In this document: positions 43,610-56,657 of the stretch, one piece after another | Layout of the letters: every line of letters begins with the position of its first letter | Position numbering within the stretch: the first letter of the stretch is position 1 | Source of the DNA: Imbricaverruca yamaguchii | Lineage: Eukaryota; Arthropoda; Thecostraca; Neoverrucidae | Length of the DNA: 64,000 bases | Direction of reading: 5' to 3' | Assembly: GCA_034440575.1 (NCBI GenBank) | Contig: JAOTOL010001603.1 | Location: 2,406,001 to 2,470,000 of the forward strand | Notes under the pieces: model-generated | Database searches by the model: none | The model's input: the letters and a program-made list of their open reading frames with translations, nothing else | What the model was told of the DNA's origin: nothing | Translations under genes and position numbers: made by a program

Positions 43610-44615
43610 TTAACGCCCGCACGTCCCGCGGTCCGCGCCAACTTCGCATGTCCGGGGGGGCAGATGTCTGCCCCCCTAAGATCTCTGGAACTATGATAGC
43701 TAGCGACAAACGGAAAACGGCGTTGGATAGCTGGTGACGGGCTCTATCGAAAGTGTTTCGGTAATGTTTTCGCTCAGGTCAGCATTCGGGTCACTGGGCC
43801 ATCACATGTCAAATTCGACCAGATCAGGTAGGACTCAGATATTGACACATATCTCAGGACCTGTAACAGATAGAGACAAACGGCGAACGCTATTCGACAG
43901 TCCTCGAAATGCGCTACCGACAATAGGAGGTGTAAGGTAAGGTCAGTTCAACCGAAACTCAGGTCAAGATCATTAAGTCATGAACTTAGGTCAAGGCCTA
44001 GGGAAGTCATGTAAGGTATCAATCAACACGTCTTGACGATACAAGCACAATGACGGTGATATCAGCATTCTAGCTCAATGCAGTGCGATGTAATGCGTAT
44101 AAATGTGTAGTGATCTCAGGTGACCTCAAAGGCCTTGGTGAGGTCACTGAGCAAAAATGTCAGCGTTACCATTGAGCATAGCTTCCATCTACATGCCACA
44201 ACAGTTGTGAGATCATTCCGAGCGCAAATATGTAATTAGGAAACATTTGTATATTTTACAATAGCCCTATAATGGGGAAGCCATGGCAGCGACCTGTCCT
44301 AAGGTCATTGCTACGAAAAGAGCCGAATACATATTATGGTCCCTGATGAGATCATGACATGCTATAAGTTTGAAATCAATTGCCCAATTATTGTGGAAGT
44401 TGTGCCACCTAGAACTCCGAGTGTAGTTGGGTTACTTCGCCTGACATGGTGACCTGACCTGAGATGATACAGGATTAAAAATATATGAGGATATGTGGAA
44501 AAGACCAATGAACAGCCATGCGATGTTTGGCCTTGCTAACCCTATTAGTTTGGCGACAAATGAGGAAAAACAGGAGGAGGCAGATATCTGCCCCCCCCGG
44601 ACGTGCGCGGGTTAA
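43610..44615. mobile_element. Second TTAA-bounded element family, about 1.0 kb
   Basis: The left end reads TTAACGCCCGCACGTCC and, just inside, GCATGTCCGGGGGGGCAG then ATGTCTGCCCCCC. The right end is CAGATATCTGCCCCCCCCGG followed by ACGTGCGCGGGTTAA. The inner parts are inverted copies of each other. The core is rich in AGGTCA/TGACCT (for example AACTCAGGTCAAGATC and TGACCTGACCTGAGATG) and lacks a long open frame. The general plan resembles the 15289 family, but the sequence differs. Confidence 0.7.
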
Positions 44616-45059
44616 AGAAAGTGCGCTATGCTAATCTGACAAAGTAAAGTTGCAGTCTTTTTGCTCAGCTAATGCAAAAAAAGGCAGCCGTTTACCGCAT
44701 CATCATGTAACATCCTGCTATTAGGACTGACGATCACCCAGCCCCGGGGTGCGCATGCCGCGTGGCATGATGTAACCTCATGCCCAGCTATGTTTCCTAC
44801 TGAAACCCTTTATTTTAAAAAAGAATGCAAAAACTCATACGCAGTTTCCAATGAAGAAATCAGGCTTTGAAACACTACAAAAAAAGGTCTTGGGTAGGTC
44901 ATCAGGTCATATGTTTGTTCGCCAGGTCGTGGCGCGGTGGGTCAGTTCCGGTCAGTTCGAGTCAGTTCAGGTTACTGACATGAACTGTTGGCATATGCAC
45001 ACGGCGGCAGACTTACTCTGGCCAGGGGTCTCGCTCACAACACGGGTCTCGAGCCTCAC
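44616..45059. other. Unique sequence
   Basis: GGTCAGTTCCGGTCAGTTCG and GAGTCAGTTCAGG at about 44939-44970 are a short local repeat. No gene is recognised. Confidence 0.3.
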
Positions 45060-45361
45060 CTCCCCCTAGATTCAGCGACGCCGAGCTCGCCGGCGCGCGG
45101 TGAGTGGATTGGGCCGGAGGTGCCCCCGACCCAACACCACCGGACCGTCGACACGGCAGCGCGCGGTGAGTGGATTGGACCGGAGGTGCCCCCGACCCAA
45201 CACCATCGACACGGCAGCGCGCGCCACGCTCCCGCCGCCGCCCCGGGACACCGCCGACGATGGTGACGCGGGGTGGCCGCGGCCTTTCGCACCGCTCAGC
45301 TCTGGTCGACAGCCAATGATCGCCCGATGACGCAGCGTCAAGCGTGTTGGCACTGTGCTTA
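45060..45361 (+). repeat. 66-bp duplication in a CpG-rich block
   Basis: GGTGAGTGGATTGGRCCGGA, then GGTGCCCCCGACCCAACACC occurs twice, at 45100 and 45166. Each copy includes a donor-like GGTGAGTGG. The block is CpG-rich and might be a promoter or exon edge, but no coding motif is seen. Confidence 0.6.
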
Positions 45362-45700
45362 ACCAGCCGGTCCAGCTGCCAACGGACGGCCGGTCCAGTT
45401 GCCAACTGGCAGGCATGCGGTCCAGCTGCCAACTGTCCAGCTGCCAACTGTCCGGCTGCCAACTGTCCAGCTGCCAACGGACGGCCGGTCCAGCTGCCAA
45501 CTGGCAGGCATGCGGTCCAGCTGCCAACTGTCCAGCTGCCAGCTGTCCAGCTGCCAACTGTCCAGCTGCCAACTGACAGGCATGCGGTCTAGCTGTGAAC
45601 CGACATGGACACAGTCCAGTTGCCGACGAGACAGGCTTACAATCCGGCTGCCAACGGAACAGGCCTACAGTCCATCTGCCAACGGGACCCGCGGCCGCAA
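45362..45700 (+). repeat. 15-bp minisatellite (TCCAGCTGCCAACTG)
   Basis: About 20 units of 15 bp are interspersed with a second word, GGCAGGCATGCGG. Each unit holds the E-box CAGCTG. The length is a multiple of three, so a Ser-Ser-Cys-Gln-Leu type repeat stays in frame on the plus strand. I see no gene context for it. Confidence 0.9.
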
Positions 45701-46441
45701 CACTTGGCACCGCCGCTGCCGTCCCCGCCCGGGGCACATCTGGCACCGCCGCTGCCGCCCAGCAGCCACACCTGGGATGGCCGCTGCCGCCCTGCAGCCA
45801 CATCTGGCGTCGCCGCTGCCCCCCCCCCCTGGACACATCGCCAGCGTCTCTGGTAGGACGGGCCGCGGCGGACAGCGCTGCCACTGATCGGCACGGGGTT
45901 AAAACCCATCAACGCCCAGTGTCCTCATATGAGGACAGCTACATTTACAGCATATTTTGCCAATCTGGTCAGTCACAGACTACCCAAACGCTGTGAAAAG
46001 TGATTATAGGACATCTGCGGACCTCGTGTTGGCTTCAGATTCCGAAACTGCTCGCACGATAATACTTGGCTGGTCCTTAAAGTTGACGTTTTCTCGGCAT
46101 CCCGAAGTTGAATCGTAAGCCACACTGGACAGGTATCCTAGTCAAATACCTACATAATTTCGGAGCGTGCATTAATGTAAGACTGTTTGAATGTACATAC
46201 GCTGGTATTTATTTCCCATAATCAGCGAACACTAACCGTCTAGCGCCCGTGAAAACTCGGGATGGGAAAGGGGAAGGGGGTCGCACCCTGGCCGGGGTCG
46301 CGTGGCGGGGCTGTCTGACGAGTCGACGTTGGCTGGTCGGATGCGATCATTGCCTTGGATGCCCGACGGCATCCTCGTGACCCATCGATACTGTCCATCA
46401 ACCCGTGCTGGCGCCCAAGGGGAGCTTCCTGTGCGATGATG
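45701..46441. other. Unique sequence with a short GC-rich repeat at its start
   Basis: GGCACCGCCGCTGCCGYCC-like words recur about four times at 45707-45830. Nothing else is recognised. Confidence 0.4.
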
Positions 46442-46523
46442 ATGACCGTGGGTCTGTGTGTGATTGTGGTTTTAGGGCGCATCGACCATGGTTGGTCATT
46501 TAGCGCCCAATGACCGTGGGTCT
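46442..46523 (-). mobile_element. SINE 3' piece with perfect 14-bp target duplication
   Basis: ATGACCGTGGGTCT flanks a 54-bp insert (46456-46509). On the minus strand it begins GGGCGCTAAATGACC and continues GGTCGATGCGCCCTAAAACC, matching the 8380/29353 subfamily with a diverged ACAATCACACAC tail. Confidence 0.88.
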
Positions 46524-48704
46524 AACCTGCTGTCTGGCCTCTGGTGCACTTCTGTGCCTGGCTCTAACCTCTGTCTGGCCTTTGCACTTGCGTTGGAACC
46601 GACGAGGAGAGGCACCGGTCGACATCGTATCAATAGTATTATCATAAACAACTCGCATGGCATGCAAGATTTCAAGGCCAAGGAGATAAACAGACCCTAC
46701 CCTGGACTCTATTTGAGCTATCCGTTGTGTGTGCCGCTGCCGACATCCGAGGTCTCAAGTTCTGCAGTCACTGGCGGATCTAGCCCACCGATTTGGGGAG
46801 GGGAAACTTTCGGCGCCGGCCCAACCTTAACCCGCTGTGGTGTACCTAGGATTTGCGTCAGAGGAGGAGGAAGCTGATTGGTACTGTGCCCGACCTTTAC
46901 CTACCCCTGTTTTTTTCGGAAGTCACCGGATTTCGGTCACGATATTTCCAAAAGGGTTCATCTTTAAATAAAACAAAATATATTAAATCACGACCATAAT
47001 TAATGCGGAGCAGGACCAGCCTACCACCATGGTTCCTGAATCACTGAGAGTCAGCCCCTCCCCTTGTTCAAAACGATTTTGGGTGCACACTGAAAAGCCA
47101 GTTCGCACCTGTACAAATAACCGTGCACCTGTACAAATACAAACGTGCACCTGTACAAATAACTGTATAATGGTAAGTTTTCAAATTCCACACAATGCAG
47201 TCAATAACGTCCAGTCCTCACCACGTGAACGTTCGTGCTCGTGTGCATCCGCCTTGCGCATCTACCTTGCGCGTGTCAGTTAGTGAGTTTCTGTAGTTGC
47301 TGTTGTTTCTACCAGTCGCCTTACGTTTCAGTAATTGCTGGCATATGATGATTCGCATCGTGGCTCGGTGAGAAATTTCGATCAATTCAAAGAGAAGTTG
47401 TTTTTCTTCTTCCGCATTTTCTGGTGGAAAATGGGTGCGGATACATCTTTGAATATCCATATACGCTCCTCATGTTTTGGTATAAATATGCCACACAGAT
47501 TGGCTCCCGAACATAGACGCGCGCCGGTCGGTCTTCATTTTTAGGAACCGGTGTGCTTTTTTCGTTTATTGATGTGTCTAAGGGCCCAACCTTTTTTGTA
47601 CTCCCCGAGCGCGTATTTGAGACACAATTCGCATTCCTTTGCTGCTTTATTTTGTGGCCTCACGGTGTTTTAGGGACCGGCGTATTTTCGAAGGCCCCGA
47701 TGTGGTTATGTGCTGCCACGTTTCGTCTGAAGTGGCGCATTCGGCCGAATTCTGGTTGAACGGGATGAGGGTGGAGGTGGTGCACTCGAGCATACCGTCT
47801 TTTCTTTTCAGTGGGAAGCCCCTGACTGAACAATCCGTTGAGTGTGGGGATGCACTCGAGCATTCCCAGAAGGGCTCCTTTTTCTGCCAGAGTGGCACCA
47901 ACCTCCACGGGGGATGGAGACACAGTGTAAAATAATTGACCATGCGACCCGGAAATTCACAGTTAATGGAATTGTGCTATTTCATCCTTGTCTTAGGCTT
48001 TTACCATTCTGCCACATGATGTATGAGCAGTTATCATACACACGAGTGCTAAATAATGTAAAATGCGTGTGACTAAAGTGAAAGGGGATTGTTTTTTTAT
48101 TCCTTTAGTAGCGCTCCTGCATTTTCTTCTAATCTTCCACTTTTCCAAAGCAGCTCCATTCTTCACCCACACAGTTAATTGTGAAGTAATTTTAGAACGC
48201 TGTGGAGACATGCCCTCAGACCTTCCCTGTATCCCTGCACCTGCGAGCCATGCAGTTCATAGGAGATTAGTTACCATAGGCGATTACCATGCAGTTACCA
48301 TAGGCGATTACCATATTTCCATCACCAGATAACCATTCATTATCTGCGGAATCTGGTTCCTGATTAGTTGATGCGCTTCCATAGACAAAACAGCATGAAG
48401 CGTCAGTTACAATTAAGTACTTTTTCTCTATCGAAGACGCCGGGGTAAGCTGGTCTGTCAGTTCTGGAGAGTAAGAGCTCTGCTGTCGCCCTCTGACCCT
48501 GTCAGAGACCACAGGCGATTGTGCCGAATATTGATGATCCGCATCGCCGGCTGGTGCGAGGTATGGTCGGAACACGACGCAAACAACACTGAAAGCAAGT
48601 GCAGCATCACCGCTCCGAGTATTTTTCAGCCATCAACACGCCCGCGGATCCATTAGCACATCACTTCGCACCGCTGAGCACAGGCCGTCGATTGTTGCCG
48701 AGTA
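46524..48704. other. Unique sequence, no gene recognised
   Basis: Small items are a GTGCACCTGTACAAATA trio at about 47108-47160 and two GATGCACTCGAGCAT/GGTGCACTCGAGCAT words at 47779 and 47849. The second of these begins a segment weakly like 57855-57930. GGCGATTACCATGCAGTTAC is duplicated at about 48280. No exon is supported. Confidence 0.35.
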
Positions 48705-49115
48705 CGACGGCCGTCAACAACTCTGACGTCAACAGCTGCGCCGTCAACAACTCTGACGAGACCGTCAACAGCTCTGACGAGACCCGTCAACAACTCTGAC
48801 GTCAACAACTGTGCCGTCAACACGCAGTCACCAACTCTGACGAGACCCGTCAACAACTCTGACGAGACCCGTCAACAACTCTGACGAGACCCGTCAACAA
48901 CTCTAACGAGACCCGTCAACAACTCTGACGAGACCCGTCAACAACTCTGACGAGACCCGTCAACAACTCTGACGAGACCCGTCAACAACTCTGACGAGAC
49001 CCGTCAACAACTCTGACGAGACCGTCAACAACTCTGACGATACCCTTCAACAACTCTGACGAGACCGTCAACAACTCTGACGAGACCCGTCAACAACTCT
49101 GACGAGACACGAACG
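48705..49115 (+). repeat. 22-bp minisatellite (AACTCTGACGAGACCCGTCA)
   Basis: About 18 units of 22 bp are present, with shorter mixed forms at the left end where two full TGACGTCA palindromes occur (about 48724 and 48798). The array core has lost that palindrome (TGACGAGACC). Confidence 0.92.
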
Positions 49116-50424
49116 CCGCAGACACGCCGGTCCAACGTGGGAGCGGTATTTACTGGGCACAGTTGACGTTGCATGTAGCTCGCTGCGCTGGACAGGCGAC
49201 CAAGAGATGCCTGCTGGCGATAGAACGTACGAATGTCAGCATGACGTGGCTGAATCCATGCTCGGGCGATGTCTAATCTCGGGATATTCTCCGTATCCCT
49301 TCTCTCCCCCCCCACCCCGAGTTACCATGGATGAGGGACGACTCGCCAGCCGGCTGAAGTTCTGTCCCACCAGACAGTGTCCTGTCCCATCAGCTGGTGT
49401 CCTGTTCCACCAGATGGTGTGCTGTCCCATCAGCATGTGTCATGTCTCACCAGCTGGTACCCTGTCCCGTCCCAGGGTGCCGCTTGTTTGTCTCATAGTA
49501 TCAGTTGCCCCGTTTGCATGAACAGGTCAGCCGGAAACGAACATTTCCGATCTGGTCGATTCGCAAAAGTTCCGATCACGCGAACTGTTTTACAAGAGCA
49601 AGGCAACCACCTAATCAGATTGTTACGATTTGACGGCTGACGCAATGCGGTGAAAGGTACCGAATATTTGGCGAATGTTTGCACTTCTGACGCACTTGCT
49701 ACGAGCAACGGCGTACACAGGCACAATGTATTATCAATGATGCACGTAGTTAAAGGTTATTGGGCAGAACTATGGGAAATCTGTGAATTCAAAGGATTCG
49801 CGTAGCGGATGACACGTTGTCGATGACAACATAGCCCTTTCTTCTTCGTGAATCAAACGGTGCATTGTTTCCAGGCCAGACTATGTTCTATATTATAGGC
49901 TCCCGACTATGTAATGGTGCATTGTTCAGACTGTGCAATGGTCAAATGAACAGAGTAAATCAGGTTCACTGTCCAATCCAAGTTATAAATCGGCAAAACC
50001 CAACACGTTGTCACAAATCCGCAAGTTGAACACTTCGCCACATCGCAAAACTCACGGTTGGAGCACGCACTAATAACGTGACGTCTCAGCACCGATTTCA
50101 GCTGTTTCATGTCTGATTTCTGTGTTTCATAACTAGTTTGCAATTATAATTAAAACACAACGTTTATTTTTGTAATTACCGTAAATTTACTTAAAACTTG
50201 GAAGAAAATAGCCTCAATAAGTGCCATCACCCTTGCAGCCGTACCGTTATTTGTTCATGATTGGCGCTAATCGCCAACTTCCACCTACCGAAGGGTAAAT
50301 TTGCGTTAAGCTATTTGCATGTTTTGCTACGCAAAAAAAACCGTCTATAAGATGATTATTTTCGCAAGTTTGCTTAATCGCATCTTATTGGGAAGTTTTG
50401 CTGATCATGTAAACTGGACAAGTG
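49116..50424. other. Unique sequence with one small tandem repeat
   Basis: TGTCCCATCAGCTGGTGTCC-like words recur about four to five times at 49370-49475. The remainder (49480-50424) shows no feature. Confidence 0.4.
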
Positions 50425-51255
50425 ACAGGACGGATGCACAGCTACAAACACAGGAGTGTCACTGACAAACACAGCTACAAACACAGGACAGTCACTGACA
50501 AATAGCTACAAACACAGGAGTGTCACTGACAAACACAGCTACAAACACAGGAGTGTCACTGACCAAAACAGGTGCAAACACAGGAGTGTCACTGACAAAC
50601 ACAGCTACAAACAGGAGTGTCACTGACAAACACAGCTACAAACAGGAATGTCACTGACCAAAACAGGTACAAACACACGAGTATCACTGACAAACACAGC
50701 TACAAACACAGGAGTGTCACTGACAAACACAGCTACAAACACAGGAATGTCACTGACCAACACAGGTGCAAATACAGAAGTGTCACTGACAAACACAGCT
50801 TCAAACACAGGAGTGTCACTGGCAAACGCAGCTACAAGCGGGCGTATCACTGACAAACACAGCTACAAACACAGGAATGTCACTGACAAACGCAGCCACA
50901 AACGCAGGAGTGTCACTGACGAAGACAGCTACACACACAGGAGTGTCACTGACAAACACAGCTACAAACACACGAGTGTCACTGACAAACACAGGTACGA
51001 ACACACGAGTGTCACTGACAAACACAGCTACAAGCAAAGGAGTGTCACTGACAAACACAGGAGTGTCACTGACAAACACAGGAGTGTCACTGACAAACAC
51101 AGCTACAAACACAGGAGTGTCACTGACAAACACAGCTACAAACACACGAGTGTCACTGACAAACACAGGAGTGTCACTGACAAACACACGAGTGTCACTG
51201 ACAAACACAGGTACGAACACACGAGTGTCACTGACAAACACAGGAGTGTCGACGC
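50425..51255 (+). repeat. 33/21-bp minisatellite
   Basis: About 28 units are built from AGTGTCACTGACAAACACAG, with or without the extra 12 bases CTACAAACACAG, giving 33-bp and 21-bp forms. Variants GGTACAAACACA and CGAGTGTC are scattered. Both strands are open in several frames as a consequence. Confidence 0.93.
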
Positions 51256-53514
51256 CGGCTTGGTGGCGTCCATGCACGACTAGAATTCGCGTACCTGACG
51301 TTATGTATTTGACGACGCGTGAGCAGGATGGTCCTGAGAGCCTGCTACATATTTCAATAATCCACTAGTAAGCCCGTGCCTTTGCACTCATCACACGCAT
51401 TTGGTCTCCTCGCTGAACATTGTTAAACGCTGACGACTGCGTGACTTGCATATTTAGTAATCCCCTGGTAGTAACACCGTTTTTTTTTCCTGTCATGTCA
51501 CAGCTCGGTAGATACATGACTGATTGCAGTGGCTAGACAACTGTGTTCCTGGAACAGAATCCCACCATCACCGCGCCGGTTGCGAAACACATCTTCTCCG
51601 GGCTGGGGCCAGGTGGCTACCTACAAATCGAACCGATTTCCAAGGTCAAAGGTTGGATCGATTTCTTTGTCGCCTCGCATTTTTGTGACTGTGTGTTCCG
51701 CTGGCTGGACTGAGGGTGCTCCACGGCCCTAATCCACCACTGTGGACGGCATGCTCCATGGCCCTGATCCATCATGGCAGACAGTATGCTTCACGGCCGT
51801 GATCCACCACTGTGGACGGTATGACCTCGGGACGGCAGACTAACCTCGGGGATCACAGCGACTGGATCAATGCGTTTGGTTGGTCGGAGGACATTGGTGC
51901 AGACTTGTATACTATTGAGGGCTGTGCCTCTTCCCCAAACCTGAATTCGCCCCATCCCAGCTTTGGCTTCGCGCTCTCCAAAGTGTTAAGAACATGAGAA
52001 GCATTGTTAAGCAAGTTTTAACATAAGAAGCAAGTTTAAAAAAACGAATCAAATAGGAAGAATGCATGTATAATTAAATCTCAATATGTCTTATCTTTCT
52101 AAAAATGCATTTAGCCGTTCAGCATATTTTGTTCCTGAAGAAACCCGAATTATCTGCTGTCCACCTTGTGTCCTTTTGGACATGGTTTCGATTCCCTGGT
52201 AACCGTCCCGGATCATGCCGTGATGCTGCTTATTCCTACTCTCGCTACCAGCGCGGCTGCAGACTGTTACCATAGCAACATCAGCGAGTGCGCTGCCGCG
52301 GCGCCAGCTGTGCAGAGCGAAACTCTCCCTGCAGCTGTCATCAGCGCGTCAGCTGGCGTGAAACCGCTGCTCGACACAGGTCGTCTCCACACAGGTCAAG
52401 GTCACTCGTGGCTCTCGTCCCGCCGCCGCTGTTGGTCAACTTCCTCCCACAGAGCACCTCCGCGAGCGAAGGTATCAAAACACGAGCGTCCGTTAATATG
52501 GTGACGAAACATTTTGCGATCTTTTTCTGACATTCCGATAGCAGGGGCATATGCAGGGATGGGGTACTGGGAGCACGTGCCCTGCCCCAATTTGAGATGG
52601 TGCCCTTCCGATTGGCAAAAAACCTTCCTCCTGGATGGCTGGATGGAGTTTAGGGGCGCGTCGACATCTAGGGTCATTTTGCGTCCATAACTAAATTGTA
52701 ATCAATCTACGGTGCTGCTATCATAGCTCACTATCCATCTTCACGGGTGGCGGTATATCACGTCAAGGCGAGCTTGTCGGATAAACATAAAATATTCCCA
52801 GACGCCACGGCCTAGTGTAGCCTACGGGCATGCTGCAGCGCGCTCCCAGGCCAGGCTGTGTCCCGTCACCAAGTAGTATTGTATTAGTATATTGTATTCT
52901 CACCTGGCCCGAAGATCAAGCTCTTTTTTCTTCTCTTCAATACTTTCTTTCTTCGTGTAGGTAAAATAAACCGTGATTATCCGCACTTTTTTAGATCACA
53001 TCTGGACCTACGTCGCGACTTTATTGGTTTAGATTTGAATTGAAAATATGTGCATACGGAGTGAAGTTTATTCAGCTGTCTGCTGCACGACATTGTCTCT
53101 ATTTCGCAAGCGCATAAATAGATTGGCATACTCGGACCCAAGGACATATTCATGCACACCTACCTGGAGATTTAGACGCTGAGTCCCTGTCGTTCCTGAA
53201 GACAGCTTCCTGGGCCCCAACCGATGGTATCTATATCCATTTGCAATCCTCATTCCGTATGACAATTGAATATATCAGAAGAAAGTACATCTTGAGACAA
53301 ATTGCGCTGGTTATATTCAGTTTGTCCCAAACTGAACTCTGCTGATCTATTTATTCCTCTATTGTTCTGCATCTGGATCTCTATTGTTCTTAACTAGAGC
53401 ACTGCCAGGTTAAAGACAGGTGCGATACATGCTTTCCCCTTTTGAGCGTACCGAGGACGCAAGGGCCAGTACCACAGGGGTGAGCAGGATCCAACTCTGG
53501 GGATCCTGCTAGTA
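51256..53514. other. Unique sequence, no gene recognised
   Basis: CCACTGTGGACGGYATG words at 51740-51830 form a three-unit, roughly 50-bp repeat (ATGCTYCAYGGCCSTGATCC). A SINE tail lies at 52622-52680. No exon is supported. Confidence 0.35.
52622..52680 (-). mobile_element. Probable SINE 3' piece, diverged
   Basis: On the minus strand TGACCCTAGATGTCGACGCG, then CCCCTAAACTCCATCCAGCC resembles the GGGCGCTGCATGACC subfamily. I could not find a target-site duplication. Confidence 0.5.
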
Positions 53515-54750
53515 TGAGTGACGATACAGTGACAGTAGTGAGTGACGATACAGTGACAGTAAAGTGAGTGACGATACAGTGACAGTAGTGAGTGACGATA
53601 CAGTGACAGTAGAGTGGGTGACGATACAGTGACAGTAGAGTGAGTGACGATACAGTGACAGTAGAGTGAGTGACGATACAGTGACAGTATAGTGAGTGAC
53701 GATACAGTGACAGTAGAGTGGGTGACGATACAGTGACAGTAGAGTGAGTGACGATACAGTGACAGTAGAGTAGGTGACGATACAGTGACAGTAGAGTGAG
53801 TGACGATACAGTGACAGTAGAGTGGGTGACGATACAGTGACAGTAGAGTGGGTGACGATACAGTGACAGTAGAGTGAGTGACGATACAGTGACAGTAGAG
53901 TGGGTGACGATACAGTGACAGTAGAGTGAGTGACGATACAGTGACAGTAGAGTGAGTGACGACACAGTGACAACAGAGTGAGTGACGACACAGTGACAAC
54001 AGAGTGAGTGACGACACAGTGACAACAGAGTGAGTGACGATACAGTGACAGTAGAGTAGGTGACGATACAGTGACAGTAGAGTGAGTGACGATACAGTGA
54101 CAGTAGATTGGGTGACGATACAGTGACAGTAGAGTGGGTGACGATACAGTGACAGTAGAGTGAGTGACGATACAGTGACAGTAGAGTGGGTGACGATACA
54201 GTGACAGTAGAGTGAGTGACGATACAGTGACAGTAGAGTGAGTGACGACACAGTGACAACAGAGTGAGTGACGACACAGTGACAACAGAGTGAGTGACGA
54301 TACAGTGACAACAGAGTGAGTGACGATACAGTGACAACAGAGTGAGTGACGATACAGTGACAGTAGAGTGAGTGACGATACAGTGACAGTAGTGAGTGAC
54401 GATACAGTGACAGTAGAGTGGTGACGATACAGTGACGTAGAGTGAGTGACGACACAGTGACAACAGAGTGAGTGACGATACAGTGACAGTAGAGTGAGTG
54501 ACGATACAGTGACAGTAGAGTGAGTGACGATACAGTGACAGTAGGGTGAGTGACGATACAATGACAGTAGAGTGAGTGACGATACAGTGACAGTAGAGTG
54601 AGTGACGATACAGTGACAGTAGAGTGAGTGACGATACAGTGACAGTAGGGTGAGTGACGATACAGTGACAGTAGAGTGAGTGACGACACAGTGACAACAG
54701 AGTGACAGTAGAGTGAGTGACGACACAGTGACAACAGAGTGACAGTGTCC
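53515..54750 (+). repeat. 26-bp minisatellite with two linked-variant types
   Basis: About 47 units of 26 bp. The common type reads GACGATACAGTGACAGTAGA. A second type, GACGACACAGTGACAACAGA, differs at linked positions and sits in small blocks (about 53955-54030, 54245-54350, 54447-54475, 54685-54745). One 23-bp short form (AGTAGTGAGTGACG) recurs. Three minus-strand frames over 430 codons are artefacts. Confidence 0.95.
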
Positions 54751-56470
54751 AATGACGGACGTGAGTGTCACATGGTGGTCAGCACGCGTCGTGACGGTGC
54801 CTGGCTGGTGCGTGACCTCACCTCTCACTGGTTACTCGTGACTCGTGACTGCTGATCAAGCTCTGTCTCCCTTCGCTCTGAGCGTCTCATGGTTGGAGCA
54901 AATCGCCGGTGTCCGGAGTGGTTGGCATTATTTCCGCGTCACGTGCGCTGTTTCACTGCTCGGCGTCTCGCTGTCGACACAGGTCGCCGGTGCCCGTAAC
55001 AAGTGGCATTTTGTCCGCGTCACGTGCGTTGTTCCAGTTTGGATCCCCCAGGACGGCGGATCTTAGTTTGACAGCCGAAACGGGCGGCGCAGAATTGCTG
55101 CATGTGTGCTGCTCTTGGGAACATGTACTCTCAGTCGGCAGTAATTGCAGTTAGACAACAACATGCATAGTTATTTCCGAATAATCCTGGAACACGGGAT
55201 ATCAAATGCTGATTGCAGTTGGCTCCAAGGATGTGAATAACATATAACTGGATGACAACTTCCTCACTATTACCGAAATATGTGCTCATTTTCATGGGAA
55301 TTATCGAATAAGTGAACATGATACGCAATCTTGGCGCATATTTCTGGAGCATTTTTCTACACCCGCCCCACGGCAGTGAAAAAAATCAGACGGGCCATTA
55401 ACTTTCAATCTCACGCTATCCTCTACGAACATTGGTCCATCCATGTACCTGGTCCAGTATTAAACCAAACATTCAATGTAGCGAATGTTTTACTACTACC
55501 TCGTCGCAGCTTGTTATCAGCAGTCAGGCATTGCTGGGATTGCTTTATTTTAGCACATAACCGTGGAGTTTTGTTTGGTGCCGTGGAGGGTCAAGTAATC
55601 AGACCACCATGAGCACCGTCAAGATGGAATGGATATTGCATTGATGAAGAAAGAGATGGATGATGATGAACACAGAACACGAGAGATATGTGTTCTGAAC
55701 GCGACCACACAGGTCCGTTTTATTTACCAATGCTAGTGCAAAATCTGCTTAATCGGGAGGGGGAATATATTTTGTGGGCCTGAAATGGTGTGGCTAGCAT
55801 CGTGATTCCAGAATCAACAAGCGAATACAGCAAAATGATTTCATTTTGCAGGCGAGCTGTAGTGTGCATTGCTCATAGACACATTCCTCGTCATAGTTGC
55901 TATGTTCGGAACGCAATGTGACGTCACTCGTGAAATTATGCCCACTTGCCGATTACACCATGGCAGTTTAGTGTGGAAACCAGCCAATACTGTAAGCGCA
56001 CGCATGGCCGTTGCCATGGCAGCATAGCTGGATGACGAGGCAAACAACGGCAATCATCGACCTGTGTCCTGAAGAAACAGTTCGGTCTTAAAACGGCCCT
56101 GTTCCAAGCGTAAATTGCGAAGCTTATTGAGCTCGTTTGGCGTTTATTTCTGGCCGCACCGGTTCATGGTGTCCATTGGCCGAGTTGTCCAATGGACCTA
56201 TTCGCTCCACGGCGGGGCAATGACGCAGTTGCGGGCTTAGGCACACGTTCCTCCCAGACGATTACGTGACGAAACAGCGGCACGCTAAATACCGGCGCGC
56301 TGAATATCGGCCGCAAAACATCGAAACGCATTGCAGATATCTCCAACACCAGCGTCTCCCTATGTGACCATCTTTCCAGATGAGACGCCTTTGGTTGAGT
56401 TTGAGAGTTTGAGAGTCTGAGTTGAGATGCCCTGTGATGCGTTGCTGCCAAGCGCCTTCTGCCGGATGAT
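54751..56470. other. Unique sequence, no gene recognised
   Basis: GTCGCCGGTGYCCG and TTCCGCGTCACGTGCGCTGT/TTGTCCGCGTCACGTGCGTT at 54905-55030 form a two-copy, roughly 80-bp repeat. No exon or RNA gene is seen in the rest. Confidence 0.35.
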
Positions 56471-56657
56471 GGCATGGTTTGGTTGGTTGGTTGGTTATTG
56501 GTTTTACGACACATCGACCGTTGAGTCACGTAGCGTCGCCAATCTCTCACGCCGATTGGTCGCGGGCGAAGAGTAGCGACAGGTGAGACTCGAACCCACA
56601 ACACTTCGATTGTGAGGCGAACAACTTGTCCCCAGGCTACTCGTCCCCGGCATGGTT
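56471..56657 (-). mobile_element. Full-length tRNA-derived SINE with 9-bp target duplication
   Basis: GGCATGGTT flanks a 169-bp insert (56480-56648). On the minus strand it has a tRNA-like head (GTAGCCTGGGGACAAGTTG, B box GGGTTCGAGTC), the body CGCGACCAATCGGCGTGAGA and GATTGGCGACGC, then GTGTCGTAAAACCAATAACC and an AACCAACC tail. It is the most complete SINE in the window and defines the family. Confidence 0.92.

Noticed and set aside
50425..51255. Regular repeats with short spacers that could suggest a CRISPR array
   Set aside because: There is no unique spacer between repeats, the unit is a simple 33/21-bp minisatellite, and the DNA is animal.
53390..54828. Three overlapping minus-strand frames of over 430 codons (Ser/Leu/His/Cys-rich)
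   Set aside because: They are products of the 26-bp array, and the same peptide cycles through three frames.
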